Shown: positions 1 through 11,597 of the stretch, piece after piece
Position numbering within the stretch: the stretch's first letter is position 1
How the letters are laid out: every line of letters begins with the position of its first letter
Assembly (NCBI RefSeq): GCF_019320115.1
Contig: NC_089584.1
Location: 72,447,533 to 72,511,532 of the forward strand
Length of the DNA: 64,000 nucleotides
Origin: Miscanthus floridulus
Taxonomy: Eukaryota; Streptophyta; Magnoliopsida; Poales; Poaceae
Direction: 5' to 3'
Translations under genes and position numbers: made by a program
Notes under the pieces: model-generated
What the model was told of the DNA's origin: nothing
The model's database searches: none
What the model saw: only the letters and a program-made list of their open reading frames with translations

Positions 1-240
1 TGCATTGACATAACAACCTTGTGAGCTTAGCCAAAGCCCTTCCACTCATCTCCATCATTGATTCATCATCTTTGTGAGATTGGGAGAGAATCCAAGTGCA
101 TTGCTTGAGTGATTTGCATCTAGAGGCACTTGGTGTACGTGTTTTGCTGTGGGATTCTCTTGTTACTCTTGGTGGTTGCCAACACCTAGACGGCTTGGAG
201 TAGCGAGGATTGTCGGGCAGAGGTTGGTGTTTTGCTCCGA
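1..240 (+). repeat. LTR fragment related to the element A/G copia family
   Basis: This stretch closely matches the part of the solo LTR G just downstream of its TATA box (about 49540-49770), and in reverse complement the LTRs of element A. It shares the 'cattgacata(g/a)caacc' start and the 'agattgggagagaatcc' block. The left end lies outside the window. Similarity fades at about 230-240, where another LTR-like sequence begins. It is probably the R/U5 part of a SIRE-type copia LTR cut by a later insertion or rearrangement. Confidence 0.7.
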
Positions 241-1182
241 TGTACAACAATAGTGCTCGCAAGCACCGAGTGGTAAGAGGTGTGCAAATCTCACTAAACA
301 CTAGGCCTAAACCTAGAGCAAGGCCATAAATAGTGGGCTAACTAACCTAAGCACTTCGCAAAGCACCTACGCTAATCACCGAATGTATCACTAAGCACTA
401 TGCAAGTGGAGATTTCTAAAATGGTGTATCAACACTGTTGGTACGTTTCCTCAGCTCTCCACCCTCAAATGGCCGGTTGGGGGTCTATTTATAAGTCACA
501 TAGAGAAAGTAGCCGTTGAGGACGAAATCCAGCTTTCTACCATTGTTCGGACGCGTAGGTCGTCCTGATCAGACGTGTCCTGTCGTCTCGACTGTTGAAG
601 CCGACCGTTGGCGCTCACTGTTGATTGGACTCTCTAGTGAGTTCGGTCGCTTACCATCTGACATGTCCGGTCGACATTTCACCGTTCTAGAACCTCTCTA
701 GACTCGATCGGTTTCCACTGCCTGGTGCGTCCGGTCGTCCACAGCTACTGCGTCCAGTCCTTACTGAGTTGTTGCCGCGATGATGAACAGTGAAGTCTGT
801 GCATCTAGTCACTACCTCGCTCAGAGTCTTGTCGTTGCTGCTGACACCTACTGTTGTCGAGCAACTGATCGGACTCGTTCGGTCCTCATAGGGCCGTGTC
901 CAGTCACCTCTGTCGAGCTCGTTTCTTCACGATTTTACGTTCGGCTAGGTTTCTATCTTCGTGCTTAGACTTTGCTTGATATCTTAGGTCTTCTGTTGTG
1001 CTTGTAGGGTCTTGCTTATGGTGTTGATTATGGGATCATCATGTCGCCTTCGTCCAAGTCACGTCTTGCACCCTATTGAACTATAAAACAATTACTTGCA
1101 AATTCATTAGTCCAATTTAGTTGTGTTGGTCATTAAACACCAAAATCCAAAGTAAATGGGCATAGAGTCCATTTTCCTTACA
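241..1182 (-). mobile_element. probable solo LTR of a Ty1/copia-like element
   Basis: On the minus strand the sequence begins TGTAAGGAAAATGG and ends TTGTTGTACA, giving TG...CA ends and a length of about 940 bp. It has a TATA-like box in the right place and several degenerate copies of the GGACGCGTC/CCGGTC motif (540-730) seen in the other copia LTRs here. No PBS, polypurine tract or coding region adjoins it, so a solo LTR or fragment is likely. The flanks (tccga and tcggc) match only partly, so a target-site duplication is not established. Confidence 0.5.
483..496 (-). promoter_or_regulatory. LTR TATA box
   Basis: On the minus strand the sequence reads ACTTATAAATAGAC, a good plant TATA box. 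It lies inside the minus-oriented LTR at 241-1182, at the expected U3/R position. Confidence 0.5.
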
Positions 1183-1957
1183 TCGGCCCCTGCCCGCGCT
1201 GACCCCTAGCCGCCGCACGCACTACCCTTGCCCAAGCACCACCGTCCCCTACCCGCATCGCTCCTAGGTGCTCCCCTGCCCACACCTACCCTAGGCTAGC
1301 GCCCCCTAAGCCACCACCCTCGCCCCCCTGGTTGTGCCTACCCAAGCTCTGCTGCCTCCATGTCTGGAAGGAGCACCACTGTCCCAGCCATATCTATGAA
1401 TTGAGATGTGAAATACTATCAATACAAGCAACTTGTGCTGATTTTTTCCAACACCCCTGCTAATTTTTCAAACCACATACAAGCAACACATTACTTTGTT
1501 GAAACATTAATTTCATTCATGCATGATGGAGAGCTAAGTTTGGTCCAGCGCTACAGATTTAGTTGACGCGTCAAGGGCACGGTGACGCAACTTCTTGTCA
1601 CGGCGGTGGCAAGGCACGCCCTAAGGGAGGCACGACACTAGGGCAGTGGCGACGTCGGACTTCCATCTAGCCCTTTGTTTTCAGCTGAGAAAGAGGAGAG
1701 TTCGTGACAGAGAAGAGAGAGATTGAGGGGATGTAAATGAACACAGGGGAAAAAACATCGGAGCATGTTAACAGTTGAGATGAAAAAGATTAAAAGCTTG
1801 CTTAAATCCCAAAATGGCAATATAGCGTGAAGGATTTTATAAAATTATTATTTTATCAAAGTCCACAACTTCGGTGGCATTTGAACAAAATCTATCTGCC
1901 ATGAGCGTAAAATTCCAATTTTCTCCGTGTACATCCGGTGTTGAGTGTTTTACTATT
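1183..1957. other. intergenic stretch without recognised gene
   Basis: The first 220 bases are unusually C-rich with 'gcccc/accacc' low complexity. The rest is AT-rich and ordinary. I see no ORF with coding character and no clear transposon ends. Confidence 0.5.
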
Positions 1958-2130
1958 GGGAACATATCAGGTGCAAAGTAGGGAACCTATGGAAACTTGG
2001 AAACTTCTAATCAGATCCACTCGAAGCTGATCCAATGGATGGGGTGAGAGGTGGGACGATTTTGCGCCTAAACCCTCCCACCTGTCGGCGTTTTTTTGGA
2101 AAACCCCCTAGCGATCCGCATGCATGGGCA
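1958..2130 (+). repeat. left terminal inverted repeat of the MULE
   Basis: This pairs with 3040-3179 on the opposite strand. A gap near 1972-1983 and several substitutions separate the two copies, so the element is not brand new. Confidence 0.8.
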
Positions 2131-2337
2131 CCAGTCGGTTGCTCGCGTGCAGCGATCCCACCGCGGAAGGGAGATGCGTCGCCAGAACTTTCCTCGCGGG
2201 CAGGCGCCGCTAATCCGTTCCTCGCGTGTAGCGCCGCCCATGCGAAACTTCTCATTTGACGATTTTATAAGCCGCGGAAAATCGCATACAAGGTGGTTCC
2301 ATGGAGAAGCAAAACTGACAATCCAAAGCTGATGGCG

Positions 2338-2406
2338 TCTCCTCTCAATCCGAAGCTGATATCATCTCCTCTCAATCCGAAGCTAATATCATCTCCTCTC
2401 AATCCA
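2338..2406 (+). repeat. 27-bp tandem repeat, about 2.5 copies
   Basis: Units beginning 'tctcctctcaatccgaagct' start at 2338, 2365 and 2392; the last is partial. It lies inside the MULE, beside the captured gene fragment. Confidence 0.85.
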
Positions 2407-2660
2407 GCTGCTTCAGGTCATAGTACAAGCAGTAGCCATCAACAACAAGCTCAAAATCCTCAACATCCCACTTGGCAATGGCTGTGCTGATCCATTCATC
2501 GATATTCTCATGCCAACGACCTAGCATTTGTAGTCTCAGTTTCTGGACAGGCCGGCGTTGACGCACATCCTTTGGAGCCAGAAGAAATGCATTCACCAGC
2601 TTGACATCAGAGGAACTTAAGTAAGCAAAACTGTAAGTCTGCTGATTCATACTGAAAAGG
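2399..2660 (-). pseudogene. captured fragment of an F-box/FBD-LRR-like gene
   Basis: The minus strand holds an open frame of about 85 codons. Its pattern 'LRLQMLGRW...IDEWISTAIAKWDVEDFELVV' is typical of the LRR-entry segment of grass F-box/FBD proteins, which carry a leucine-rich strand, then VDEWI..A..W.VEDLEL. There is no F-box and no complete LRR or FBD region. The fragment lies wholly inside the MULE TIRs, so it is best read as sequence captured from a host gene elsewhere. Whether it is transcribed cannot be seen. The family call comes from motif memory alone. Confidence 0.55.
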
Positions 2661-3039
2661 GGAAACAACCATGCAGCGGCAAATCGCGCGAAGTGGCGAC
2701 GGCGCCCTCACTAGGCCGCGGAGGGCCACGGGCGGAGTAGCCCTCATAGGCCAGCGGAGGGCCCACGGGCGGCGGCGCCCTAACACGGCTGGCGGAGGGC
2801 AAGGGGCGGCAACGGGAGATTTGCGTCGGGCGAACCAGGGGCGCGTGGCCACGACGGCGGTCTAGGACGACTCGCTGAGGCCGGGCGAACCAGGGGCGTG
2901 GCGTCGTCCTGGGGGCTGGGGCGACGCGCACGGGGCTGGGAGAAAACGAAGCCTGGTGGCGGCAATGGATTCCTGGCGGCGCAGTCGCGGCTCACTCGCG
3001 ACTGGGAGAAAACGAAACCTGGCGCACGGGGCTGCGGAT

Positions 3040-3179
3040 TGCCAGGGGGTTTTCTGAAAAAAACCGGCAGGTGGGAGGGTTTAGCTGCAAAATCGTCCCA
3101 CCTCTCATCCCATCTATTGGATGAGCATCGAATGGATCTGATTAGAAGTTAAGTTCCACGTGTTCCTGGTTTGTACCCC
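3040..3179 (-). repeat. right terminal inverted repeat of the MULE
   Basis: This is the reverse complement of the left end, including the block 'aaaccctcccacctg' and the 'cttctaatcagatcca' core. It ends at the second copy of the 9-bp target duplication. Confidence 0.8.
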
Positions 3180-3507
3180 TTTACTATTTTCCACAAAACT
3201 CACTATTCCCAGTTTTCTCGAAATCGGTTGCCTCTCACGTAAGCCAACAAGGTTCTGGTGGTTAGCAGAAAAGCTGATTTAATGGAAACTGTTTTTTCCT
3301 AAAACTAGGCGCGTTAGTCAACCGACGCCGCCGGTAGGTCTTCACTCTTCACGGATAACCTCCCTCTCCTCCCTCCTCTACTCACTCCACTCACCTGCCT
3401 GCCGCACACCAGTCACCGGGATCTGCCTCTGCTCCGCTTGCCGCGGCCGGCGGCGTCCGCAACGCCAGCCTCCTCCGATTCGATCCCGATCGGGACACAC
3501 GTTCTCC
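3180..3507 (+). promoter_or_regulatory. upstream region and 5' UTR of the hydrolase gene
   Basis: No TATA box is obvious. A pyrimidine-rich tract (3358-3395, cctccctctcctccctcctc) resembles the Y-patch of TATA-less plant core promoters. A GC-rich 5' leader follows. The promoter space before the MULE end is only about 330 bp. Confidence 0.45.
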
Positions 3508-5900
3508 ATGGCGGAGCAGCTCAGATCATCCCAAGATGCCCCCAATACCCGTGAGCACCTCTCTTCTCTTGATCTTTGTCTTACTACCCCTGTTGCCAGT
3601 AACATTTCTCGGTAGAGATTACTGGTGTTCCGGCCCCGGACTGTTGAATTGAATCCATGTGGTTTGGTTTCTGAACAGCTGCGCCGGCACAGAGGGTACT
3701 GGTGACGAACACGCATGGGGAGACTCTCGTCGGCCTGCTGCACCACATGGGGTCCGACAAGGTTGTAGTGCTCTGCCATGGCTTTAGGGCTTCCAAGGTA
3801 CTGAAGGAAATTTACCTTCTTCTCTTGAAGATAAGGCTGGAAAATATTAATTGCGTGTTTTTGTGCATGCTCTTCATGTAATTATTATTGATGTGATGAC
3901 GCTCTCGTGCAGGACGATAGCCTCATTACTGATCTTGCGGCTGCACTAACAAAGCAAGGGATTAGCGTGTTTCGTTTTGATTTTAGTGGAAATGGGTAAG
4001 TTGATCGTGGAATTAGGGATTCATCATCCCCTTCTGTGCATGTTTTGTAAATATTACTGTAGTGTTTCTTCATGAGGTCATTTCATCCATTGCCTTCAAA
4101 TTTCTCTTCTGTAAAGATGGGCTTCGCTTGGACTAAATGGAGCTTCCTGATTCTGTATATATATTACATAAGTATCACTTGAGTTTGATACTTCATTTGT
4201 CTCTGAGATCTGCATTTTTTTTTCAGATAAATCAACAGTGGAACATTTGTAAAACAGTTTTTTTGAAAGAAATTCATAATATTTAGCTTTTAACAATACT
4301 TCATAGCTTGTTACTGTAATTTTTAGTTATCATGCATGCTCCATAGTCTCAGTTGATATGATGCTTTTGATTGCACACTTTTCAGAGAAAGTGAAGGTGA
4401 ATTCCATTATGGCAACTACAAGAAGGAGGCTGCTGACTTGCACTCTGTTGTCTTGTATCTTCGCCAGGAAAAGTACGATGTAGCAGCAATTGTTGGTCAC
4501 AGCAAAGGTGGGTTATATGCATCGTTTGGTTGATATAATCATGGAATTCATTATTCTTTCTATCACGTTGTTCCATTAGATTCATGTCATGGGTAAGCCA
4601 AGCGTCCAAAAGAGTTTGTTCAGTTTCTGAACAAAACTTGCAATACGATTACATACGAGCCAAACATGGAGAACTATTTCCTGTATTTTTGTGCATTAAT
4701 TCATAACCATGTACATCATTAGTCATATTCAGAATAGGAAACTGCAATGCAATCATCTGGCAATCAATTGGAATCTATCAGGTTAATTTTCATATTGTTA
4801 TATGCTTTGCTTGTTAATGGATTCCTTTCATAAAAGCGTTAAAGAGGGGCGTTGTTATCCTTAAACGCAAGCAAGAGAAAACAAAAAGTTCATCCTTGTC
4901 TCACTGAAAGCAAGCTGTAGCCGCCCGGCTATCCTTCTCATGCTATTTACCCTGCAATTGTCTAGCCATTTGGAAATTTGGTCATTAAGTCTGCATCTCT
5001 TTTTCTTCAGGTGGAGATGTGATGGTTCTATATGCCTCTATCTACAACGATGTCCCCATGGTGGTTAACCTTTCTGGTCGGTTTAATTTGGAGAAAGGCA
5101 TTGAGGTGCGCCTAGGCAATGAGTTTATGGATAGAATAAACAAAGAAGGCTACATTGATGTCACAAACAAATCAGGTATGGGAACATGTCTGACCTTCTA
5201 TGTTGAACGCTATGCTAAACACATCATATCTTCTGCCTGTACTCTGTAGTTTATTTACCTTTCATGTGCATCTAATAACTGCTTATCTGTTGCAATGTAG
5301 GAAAGGTTTTGTACAGAGTAACCAAAGAGAGCTTGATGGAACGACTGAGCAATGATATGCACACAGCCAGCCTTTCCATCAGCAAAGAGTGCAGGTTATC
5401 AGCTTATTTAAGCATACTTTTCCCTCCATGATGATTAACAACCGAGTGGCCAATATAGCAGCACACAATATTCATGCTTGTTGAACTTGTAGTTTCTGTG
5501 CACTCATAGAACCCACATTAGTATGTATATATTACATTTGTTAGCTAGTTCACCAGTGTTGTTGAATAGAATCTTTCCTCACAGAAATTATTATTGGACT
5601 CTTTGCCCAGGTTCTTTACAATTCATGGTTCAGCCGACGAGATCATACCCGTGGAAGATGCATACGAGTTTGCAAAGCTTATACCAAATCACAAACTGCG
5701 TGTCATTGAGGGAGCAAATCACTGCTACACTGCTCACCGTAGAGAACTTTCTGATGCCGTAGTAGAAGCCATCACATCCAGTGAGGTATATACAGACAAA
5801 CAACAACTCACCTCGATGCTTGGAATGTGTTTCAGCAATGATAATTGGTATCTTATCCTGCTGACTGATTTCTATGCAGGAAGGGGAAACCACACCCTAG
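3508..5900 (+). CDS. alpha/beta-hydrolase (serine esterase/S33-like), 8 exons, intact
   Basis: Exons read 3508-3550, 3679-3797, 3913-3995, 4386-4507, 5011-5175, 5301-5394, 5611-5785 and 5880-5900. Every intron has GT-AG borders, and the joined frame gives 273 aa ending in TAG. The protein carries the full alpha/beta-hydrolase signature: the oxyanion motif CHGFRASKDD (about residue 48), the nucleophile elbow GHSKGG (Ser about 120), the acid in HGSADEIIPV (Asp about 218) and the base in EGANHCYT (His about 247). No signal peptide or membrane segment is visible, so a soluble cytosolic enzyme is likely. The family includes plant esterases and acyl hydrolases annotated as 'serine aminopeptidase S33'; the substrate cannot be told from sequence. 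The start was chosen as the first ATG in a GC-rich first exon; it continues in frame. A broken paralog faces it downstream. Confidence 0.9.
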
Positions 5901-6501
5901 AGCAGATTCAGAATGGCGTCCTCGTCCAGCCTGCCATGCCGCTCGTCTCATTACACCGAGTCACCTCAGTTTATTATAAAAGGCTTAGATTAGACATAGA
6001 CAGACCCTGGTTTTGCTCCTCCAGTCTGTCATTCTCGCTTCTTGAGAAATTAAATATTTTCAACTTTGATCAAATATATACAAGAAATTATTAATACTTA
6101 TAATTAGGGGTGAAAACGATACTGATATTTTCCGACCGTATTCGAGACGTTTAGAGGAGTTTAAATCTATCCATAAGCATATTATATACATATATACTCC
6201 TATGTCTAACATCTACTGAGATGATCAATCCAGAAGATGTAGCCACAAGGGAGTTCGATATTTACAGGAATTCTTAAAGCACATACCAGCAACATCGTAT
6301 CAAACCTACATGACATCGGTTTTGGGTTCAGAAGATAATATACACCAAGTACCATGCAAGTCTTTGTTGATTACTGCCCCAGTATTGAAGGGTCCCATTT
6401 GCCACTTGGAGACGTGGGCTCCCCAGCCTGCATTACAAAATGAAAAGTTCTGTCACATGGAATATCTGGACATACAAAAAAAAAAGTACAGAAGATAAAT
6501 T
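5901..6501. other. short convergent intergenic region between the two hydrolase genes
   Basis: This holds the 3' UTRs of the intact gene (+) and the broken paralog (-). A segment at about 6106-6180 (ggggtgaaaacgatactg and following) looks like the end of a hAT-type MITE seen widely in grasses, but I could not identify a second end. A short open frame at 6310-6498 has no coding character. Confidence 0.45.
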
Positions 6502-6620
6502 TTAAATACCGTAAACCCCATTGGACGGGATGAAATCTACTACTACATCAGCAACTTCTTTGCGATGTGCGGTGTAGTTATGATTTGCTCCTTCCATGAC
6601 ATGCAGTTTATGGTTGGGTA
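6502..6620 (-). pseudogene. 3' end of the second hydrolase gene, broken by element C
   Basis: Read on the minus strand from 6620, the frame gives NHKLHVMEGANHNYTAHRKE and continues VADVVV...F to a TAA at 6502-6504. This is clearly homologous to the last large exon of the intact gene (NHKLRVIEGANHCYTAHRRE) and keeps the catalytic His. The codons just upstream are missing here; they resume at 44424-44499 on the far side of element C. The 5 bases gggta (6616-6620) are the target duplication and are part of the exon. The gene is orientated tail to tail with its intact paralog. Confidence 0.9.
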
Positions 6621-7289
6621 TGTAACACTCTAGTGTTAAGTTTGCATTTAGCCTTGGCATTGCATGAGTACAAGCATCATTGATCCTTTATGAGCATGAG
6701 CATCTCAAATAATATCTCTATGTTGGCTTATATTGCATGTGTCGTCACTAAATTGCCTTATATATGCTAGGGTTTATATGTAACCAATGTATAAAATGAT
6801 TGTGGAACCCTAAGAGTACCTTAAACAGGTTTAGAATATCACATGGAACAACTTTGGTACTCATGACTAAGGCTAGTTTGGTCTCTAAATCATAGTCAGT
6901 TTAAGTCACCATTTTCAAGTTGTATGTTTGACCTAAGTTGAACTATGTCATAGAGTGTTTTCATGACAGTGCACCCTAAAGTAAAGTTGTAGTACTTGAT
7001 TAGAGCAACAACTTTTATTTTTGGGTCATGAGCTAACTCAGTGCTTAACATGGTCATTTAGAGCTCACAAAAATCAACAATGTACTTTTCAAAGTCAAAG
7101 TGAGTTTACAGTTTCAATGTGGCTGACTTTGTGATGATTTAACTTCCTAACCTTTGCGGATTAGACCTAGATCACTTAAGCAAAGTTGGAGCTGATATGT
7201 AGATCAGCAACTTTTATTAATAGAATTTTTGCTAACTCGTCGTGGTTTAAAAGTTTGGAGGGATCGTTTTGACGCTGTCAAGTAGGCAA

Positions 7290-8220
7290 AGGGTGCTCTG
7301 ATGGCCGACTCGGCCTGGCCATCGTGGCCGACCATGGGCAGGGCTTGGCCGTCGCATGGCCGCCGCTGGCCGGCGTCGGGCCCCCGTCGCAGCTGGTTGG
7401 CATGTGGTTAAGACGAAGCCGCGCTGCTCATTCCACACTTGCGCTTGCACTCTCTCCCTTTCCACTGATCTCTCTTGAGCGCACAGCGGGAGCACCGAGC
7501 GCCACCGCACCACCGCATTGCTCTGCCGTCGCCTAGCGCTCTTGCCACCGCACCATTGCCGCCTCCAGCTAGACTACAGCTTCGCCATCTTCCTCTCTAC
7601 CTCCTCGACGCAGTAGCAGGGCCAGGCAAGCCACGGTGAGGGCGAAATCACCGTTCTTGACCTCGCCGGAATCACGGATTCCATGGCCGCCTGCACGACG
7701 AGCTCGCCGCTGCTCGGCTCACTTGCCCCTTCTTCCATCTTCGCGTTAGCGCTAGTTCAGGGTGTGGCCTAGCTTCTGGTATGACCCTACAGCAAATCGT
7801 TGCCTCGCCGGCGCGGAACATGATGGCCAGAGCCTCCGCGTTCTCGCCGCCGCACCACCGCGCACGTGGACGGACCTCGTCGGCGTTTCCCACCTAACCT
7901 AGGTAGTCTCGGTAGGTTCGCATAGTCACCGCGGAGCCCATGCGCTTCTCACCGGGCCTTGCCGTGGCCAATAATGGCTGGTGCACCTCCGCGCAGCACC
8001 GCCATGCCGCCATGGCCGGCGACGAGCAAGCTCCGGTACGTCCGTGCTTCCACCACCGGTACCAGTCGACGCGGGTGATTGAGTAGAACATGTTGGTGGG
8101 GTTGGTTTCACCTCGAAGCTCGCCGTCGGCGAGCTAGCGCCGGTCAAACTTGCTCCCCCGTTTTGGTTCACTGACATGTGGGTCCGTTGACCCGTGGGTC
8201 CCATGTGTCAGCGACTACAG
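7290..8220 (+). other. GC-rich island inside the C LTR
   Basis: It is rich in CCGCC/GCCGTCG and CT-runs (7440-7620) and recurs in the right LTR (about 40527-41365). Several spurious open frames exist on both strands, but none is conserved in frame between the two LTRs. It may be the leader (R/U5) of the LTR transcript. Confidence 0.5.
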
Positions 8221-9577
8221 TTTAGGGTTTTGTTATTTCTTTTCTAGATTTTGGTACTAACTTTGGAAAAATCATATCTAGAGTTAGGAGTGTCTAATTT
8301 TGGTGAACCAAATTTTGTTGGATTCCTCATGAAGTGTAGTATTTTATAAAAATATGAAATGTACTATTTCTAGTATTTTAAAGGTGAATAAAATATAGCT
8401 AGATAAATGCTTTTTGAATGTTTGCAATCTTGTAAAATGGATAACTTGAGCTAGGAAAGTGATAAAATTGTGATTCCAATTTTGCTTGTCTTGTGTTGAC
8501 ATGCTCTAGCTATAAAAAATAATAAACTTGTAGTAGACTTGATTGGAGTAGGGTATTTCTATTTATCTATTAATAAATGGTGTTTTCTAAGGAAAATTAT
8601 AGGGATAAAAATAAGTAACATATTGCCATGCAAATTTTTGTACAGTGTTATGGCACTAGGATGAAGCTAAGAAAAATATAAAATCTATTGTTTGACACTT
8701 TTATATAGGGTTAACTATCTTCACTAAAATAAACCTTGCTAGCTTGTCATTTTTGTAAAGGATGTTATACATGTTCAAATAGTATGAAATTTTTACAGTA
8801 GTCTATTGGGAGCACTTGGAAGCTGCTGTAATTTTATGAGAATTTATTGTGCACATTTGGTATATATTTGTTATTTCACCTAATTATCTAATTATATTAA
8901 TAAAGGCATTTAAATAAATAAATTGTGCTTGACCATGATGTTTTCTATGGTGCTTGTGATACATATGAACTATTGATGTTAGTTGTAAGGCTTAAAAGCA
9001 ATTGGTTGTATGCAACTAATTAATTATTGCTTTATAATTCAACTAGATGGCTGCATGTATAGTTTTGGTTGAGTTGATAATTTCATGATGATAATGGTCT
9101 TTTCTGTAAAACTTATTAATAACAAAGTTGTAGATAACTTACTGATCTACCTTGTGTTAAATTTTCATAGTCATAGGCCTTAGGGTTTAAGAGGTTTAGC
9201 TGTTAGAAGTTTGGTGTCCAAAATTCTTGCTCTCTGGATAGATTTGAATAACTGAATTGTTTGACCTAGATAATTGTTGAATCGCATCAAGGGTATTAAA
9301 AGAAAGTTGTAGATAATTTTATAAGATTTCAAGAATGTCCACAACCATATTATTTCGATGTATATAACTCTAGTCGGGGTCAAAACAAGTAGTTATTGTC
9401 TTGTAGTCCAGAAAATGATTTACAGAAGTGTTTACTTAAGTAGTAGAGAAGAGATATGCACATACTCAGTAAAATAAGATGCACTTGTTATTACTTTAAT
9501 ACCATGCTGTTGAAAACACTTATGGGGATGCATTCATCACATCATATCATATTATACTTGTCATCGTATATGCATTC

Positions 9578-9811
9578 ATGATATCTTATTCCATGCTCAT
9601 GCATATAGGATCGTCCCAAGAGATAACACTGTTGGAGTTCAACGAAGAAGAGGAAGGGGATCAACAGGAGATGCCCCAAGCCACAGCTCCAGGAGAAGAG
9701 GAGCATACTCCTAAAGATCTCCCTGAGTGCCAGGATCACCGGCCAACCTCTTTCATCAAAGGCAAGCCCCGGAGTATTCTAAGTCTCCCATGTTTACAAA
9801 ATACTACTTGA
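9578..9811 (+). other. acidic short ORF within the LTR, also present in the right LTR
   Basis: The open frame encodes about 77 aa with an acidic core (LLEFNEEEEGDQQEMPQAT) and a PKDLPEC motif. The right LTR keeps the same frame at 42695-42991 despite substitutions. The acidic block begins after 'gcatatag', a plausible splice acceptor. It could be an exon of an LTR-encoded transcript or simply an open frame kept by chance. Confidence 0.35.
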
Positions 9812-11256
9812 GTCCTTTATGTTTGATGCATTCAGTTATAAGAGTTGATTGAAAACACTTGATGCATGTAACTACCTTGTCCAGATACATATACCTTTAA
9901 CCTTGTGTAGGTCTAGGATCGAATATATGCTTAGCCATGCTTAGATCGGTAGAAGTCGGGTGATTTCCTGTCACCTGCGAGATATAGGTGGATACCGAAG
10001 CACGATTGGCTATATTTGCCATCATGGAAAAGAACCACGGGCTAATATAAATGGAGGTCAGGCGAAGTCTATGTGTAGGTTGACACATGTGATTCTGTCT
10101 GTGCCGATTAAGGACTGTATCGTTGTTGGCACTTCTGACAAGATTGAATGCATGCCTATCACTTAGCTGGCCGGATAACTCATTCCGACCACAAAGTCGA
10201 GTAGCTCAACTCAGGCCAGGCCCCATTCTGTAAAAGTGCGCACTCTAGATGGTAGTAAGGATGTGCGGGGAGCTAGCCATGAGCCCAAGGGCAGGGTAGT
10301 CCTGATCGTCCTGGCAGCTAGTTGTCCCTGATTATGCGGCGCTGGTCAAACCCATGAAATGTGTACCTGAGTTATACCAAAGGTGACCGTTGATCTGGTC
10401 TGCCTGGGTTTGTGTTAGGAATAAATTTCCATCTAGTTAAAATCGATTTGAATCGCCGTCTCTCCTGGATAGTGAGAAAATTGGCTAGATCCATCATGGT
10501 TGTAATTGTATTATGGAATGTGATGGTTCGGATAAACATGGAATTACTACATCAGTTATGGTTACTATTGTATGCTCTTAAATGATATACAACATGTTTG
10601 GCATAGGTTAGTTGCTAATCTAGAGATGAATAGCTATAATTAACTTGATGACCAAAGTATAATTGTATAACTGAGTTAATCGCTTTTATGCAAAATGTTG
10701 TCAAGCTACCTCCACTTATAAAGCCTTGCATAATCCTTGGAGTCGCCTTATTTTTTGTTTATGATGGGTAAGTCTAGCTAAGTACCTTCTCATACTTAGG
10801 GTTTATTCCCATTATTGTAGATGGTATAGTTTATCACGGCTATTGCAAGAACTGCTTCTATCCCACCGTGGATGAAGAGTGAGCCCTGGGCAGGCATCTG
10901 TTATTAATCCTCCTTATGTGCTTTTGTGGGAGTGTGATCACGAGTTGGCACTGTATCTGAACTATGATGGCAAAAGTTAGCTTTAAACTTTAATTTGCTT
11001 ATGCTACTATTTACCAAACTTGGTTTGTAATAACCTTATTTCGTACTCTGATGAATGAACTGTATATGTGAAGTTTATGTAACATGTGACATATATGTTG
11101 AATCATGTACGATCTTGGTTGTTGTGGATTGTTAATCGAGACCCATCATGGTACTCGATGGACTACCAGGTTTATATGGGCTCAAGTATAAAGTGCGACT
11201 GCTTGTGGGCTACCATTGTACTTGTGCTCTTATAAATTCGTCGATTCTGCGACAGT

Positions 11257-11271
11257 TGGCATCATAGCAAG
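11257..11271 (+). promoter_or_regulatory. primer binding site of element C
   Basis: Two bases after the LTR, tggcatcatagcaag matches TGGTATCAGAGC (initiator tRNA-Met PBS) with two substitutions. Confidence 0.75.
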
Positions 11272-11597
11272 ATTCAATATTAATTGCCACATGTGTATTT
11301 AAAACAAAGGTTTTTGTTTTCCAAAACCTGTTTCTAGCAACTAATAGCTATATAAATAGGTGTTTGAAACCTAGAGTTGAAATCTAAAGTATGCCAGTGA
11401 TCACTTCCTTTATGCCCAATTAAGGACTTTAGGTGGCTAATTAAGTACTAACTTGTGGGTTTTAATTTTTGTCGTCCATACGGCGTGCTATTGTATGGAT
11501 GCCATTCACTTGAGTGGTAATGTATAGATCAAATGCCTCTATGCCCAAGGTAAGATGCCAATCATCATTACAAGTGGCATGACCACAAGTTGTGAGC

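Larger units (their letters stand above)
1958..3179. mobile_element. non-autonomous Mutator-like element, probable Pack-MULE
   Basis: The two ends are long inverted repeats: about 1958-2130 pairs with the reverse complement of about 3040-3179. The shared core covers 'cttctaatcagatcca' and 'gaggtgggacgattttgc'. A 9-bp direct repeat, tttactatt, flanks the element at 1949-1957 and 3180-3188. Nine-base duplications with long TIRs are the hallmark of Mutator-like elements. Both outer tips begin GGG. The 1.2-kb interior has no transposase. It holds a fragment resembling an F-box/FBD gene and GC-rich filler, as in Pack-MULEs that capture host sequence. The right end lies about 330 bp upstream of the hydrolase start codon, so it may form part of that gene's upstream region. 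Confidence 0.85.
6621..11254 (+). repeat. 5' LTR of element C (4.6 kb)
   Basis: It begins TGTAACACTCTAGTG and ends TTCTGCGACA, and it matches 36168-36929 plus 40527-44423 along its whole length. Composition is patchy: an AT-rich start, a GC-rich island (about 7290-8220), a long AT-rich segment (8220-9560), then moderate GC. LTRs of 4 kb or more are typical of Tekay/Del chromoviruses. Confidence 0.92.

Noticed and set aside
1183..1400. C-rich stretch as a gene exon
   Set aside because: No frame is free of stops with sensible composition, and no splice sites or homology are apparent.
6310..6498. 62-codon frame between the hydrolase genes
   Set aside because: It overlaps the 3' UTR of the minus-strand gene, has no homology I recognise and ends in an A-run.
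7247..8204. Several overlapping frames on both strands
   Set aside because: They come from the GC-rich island of the C LTR and are not kept in frame in the right LTR (40900-41363).
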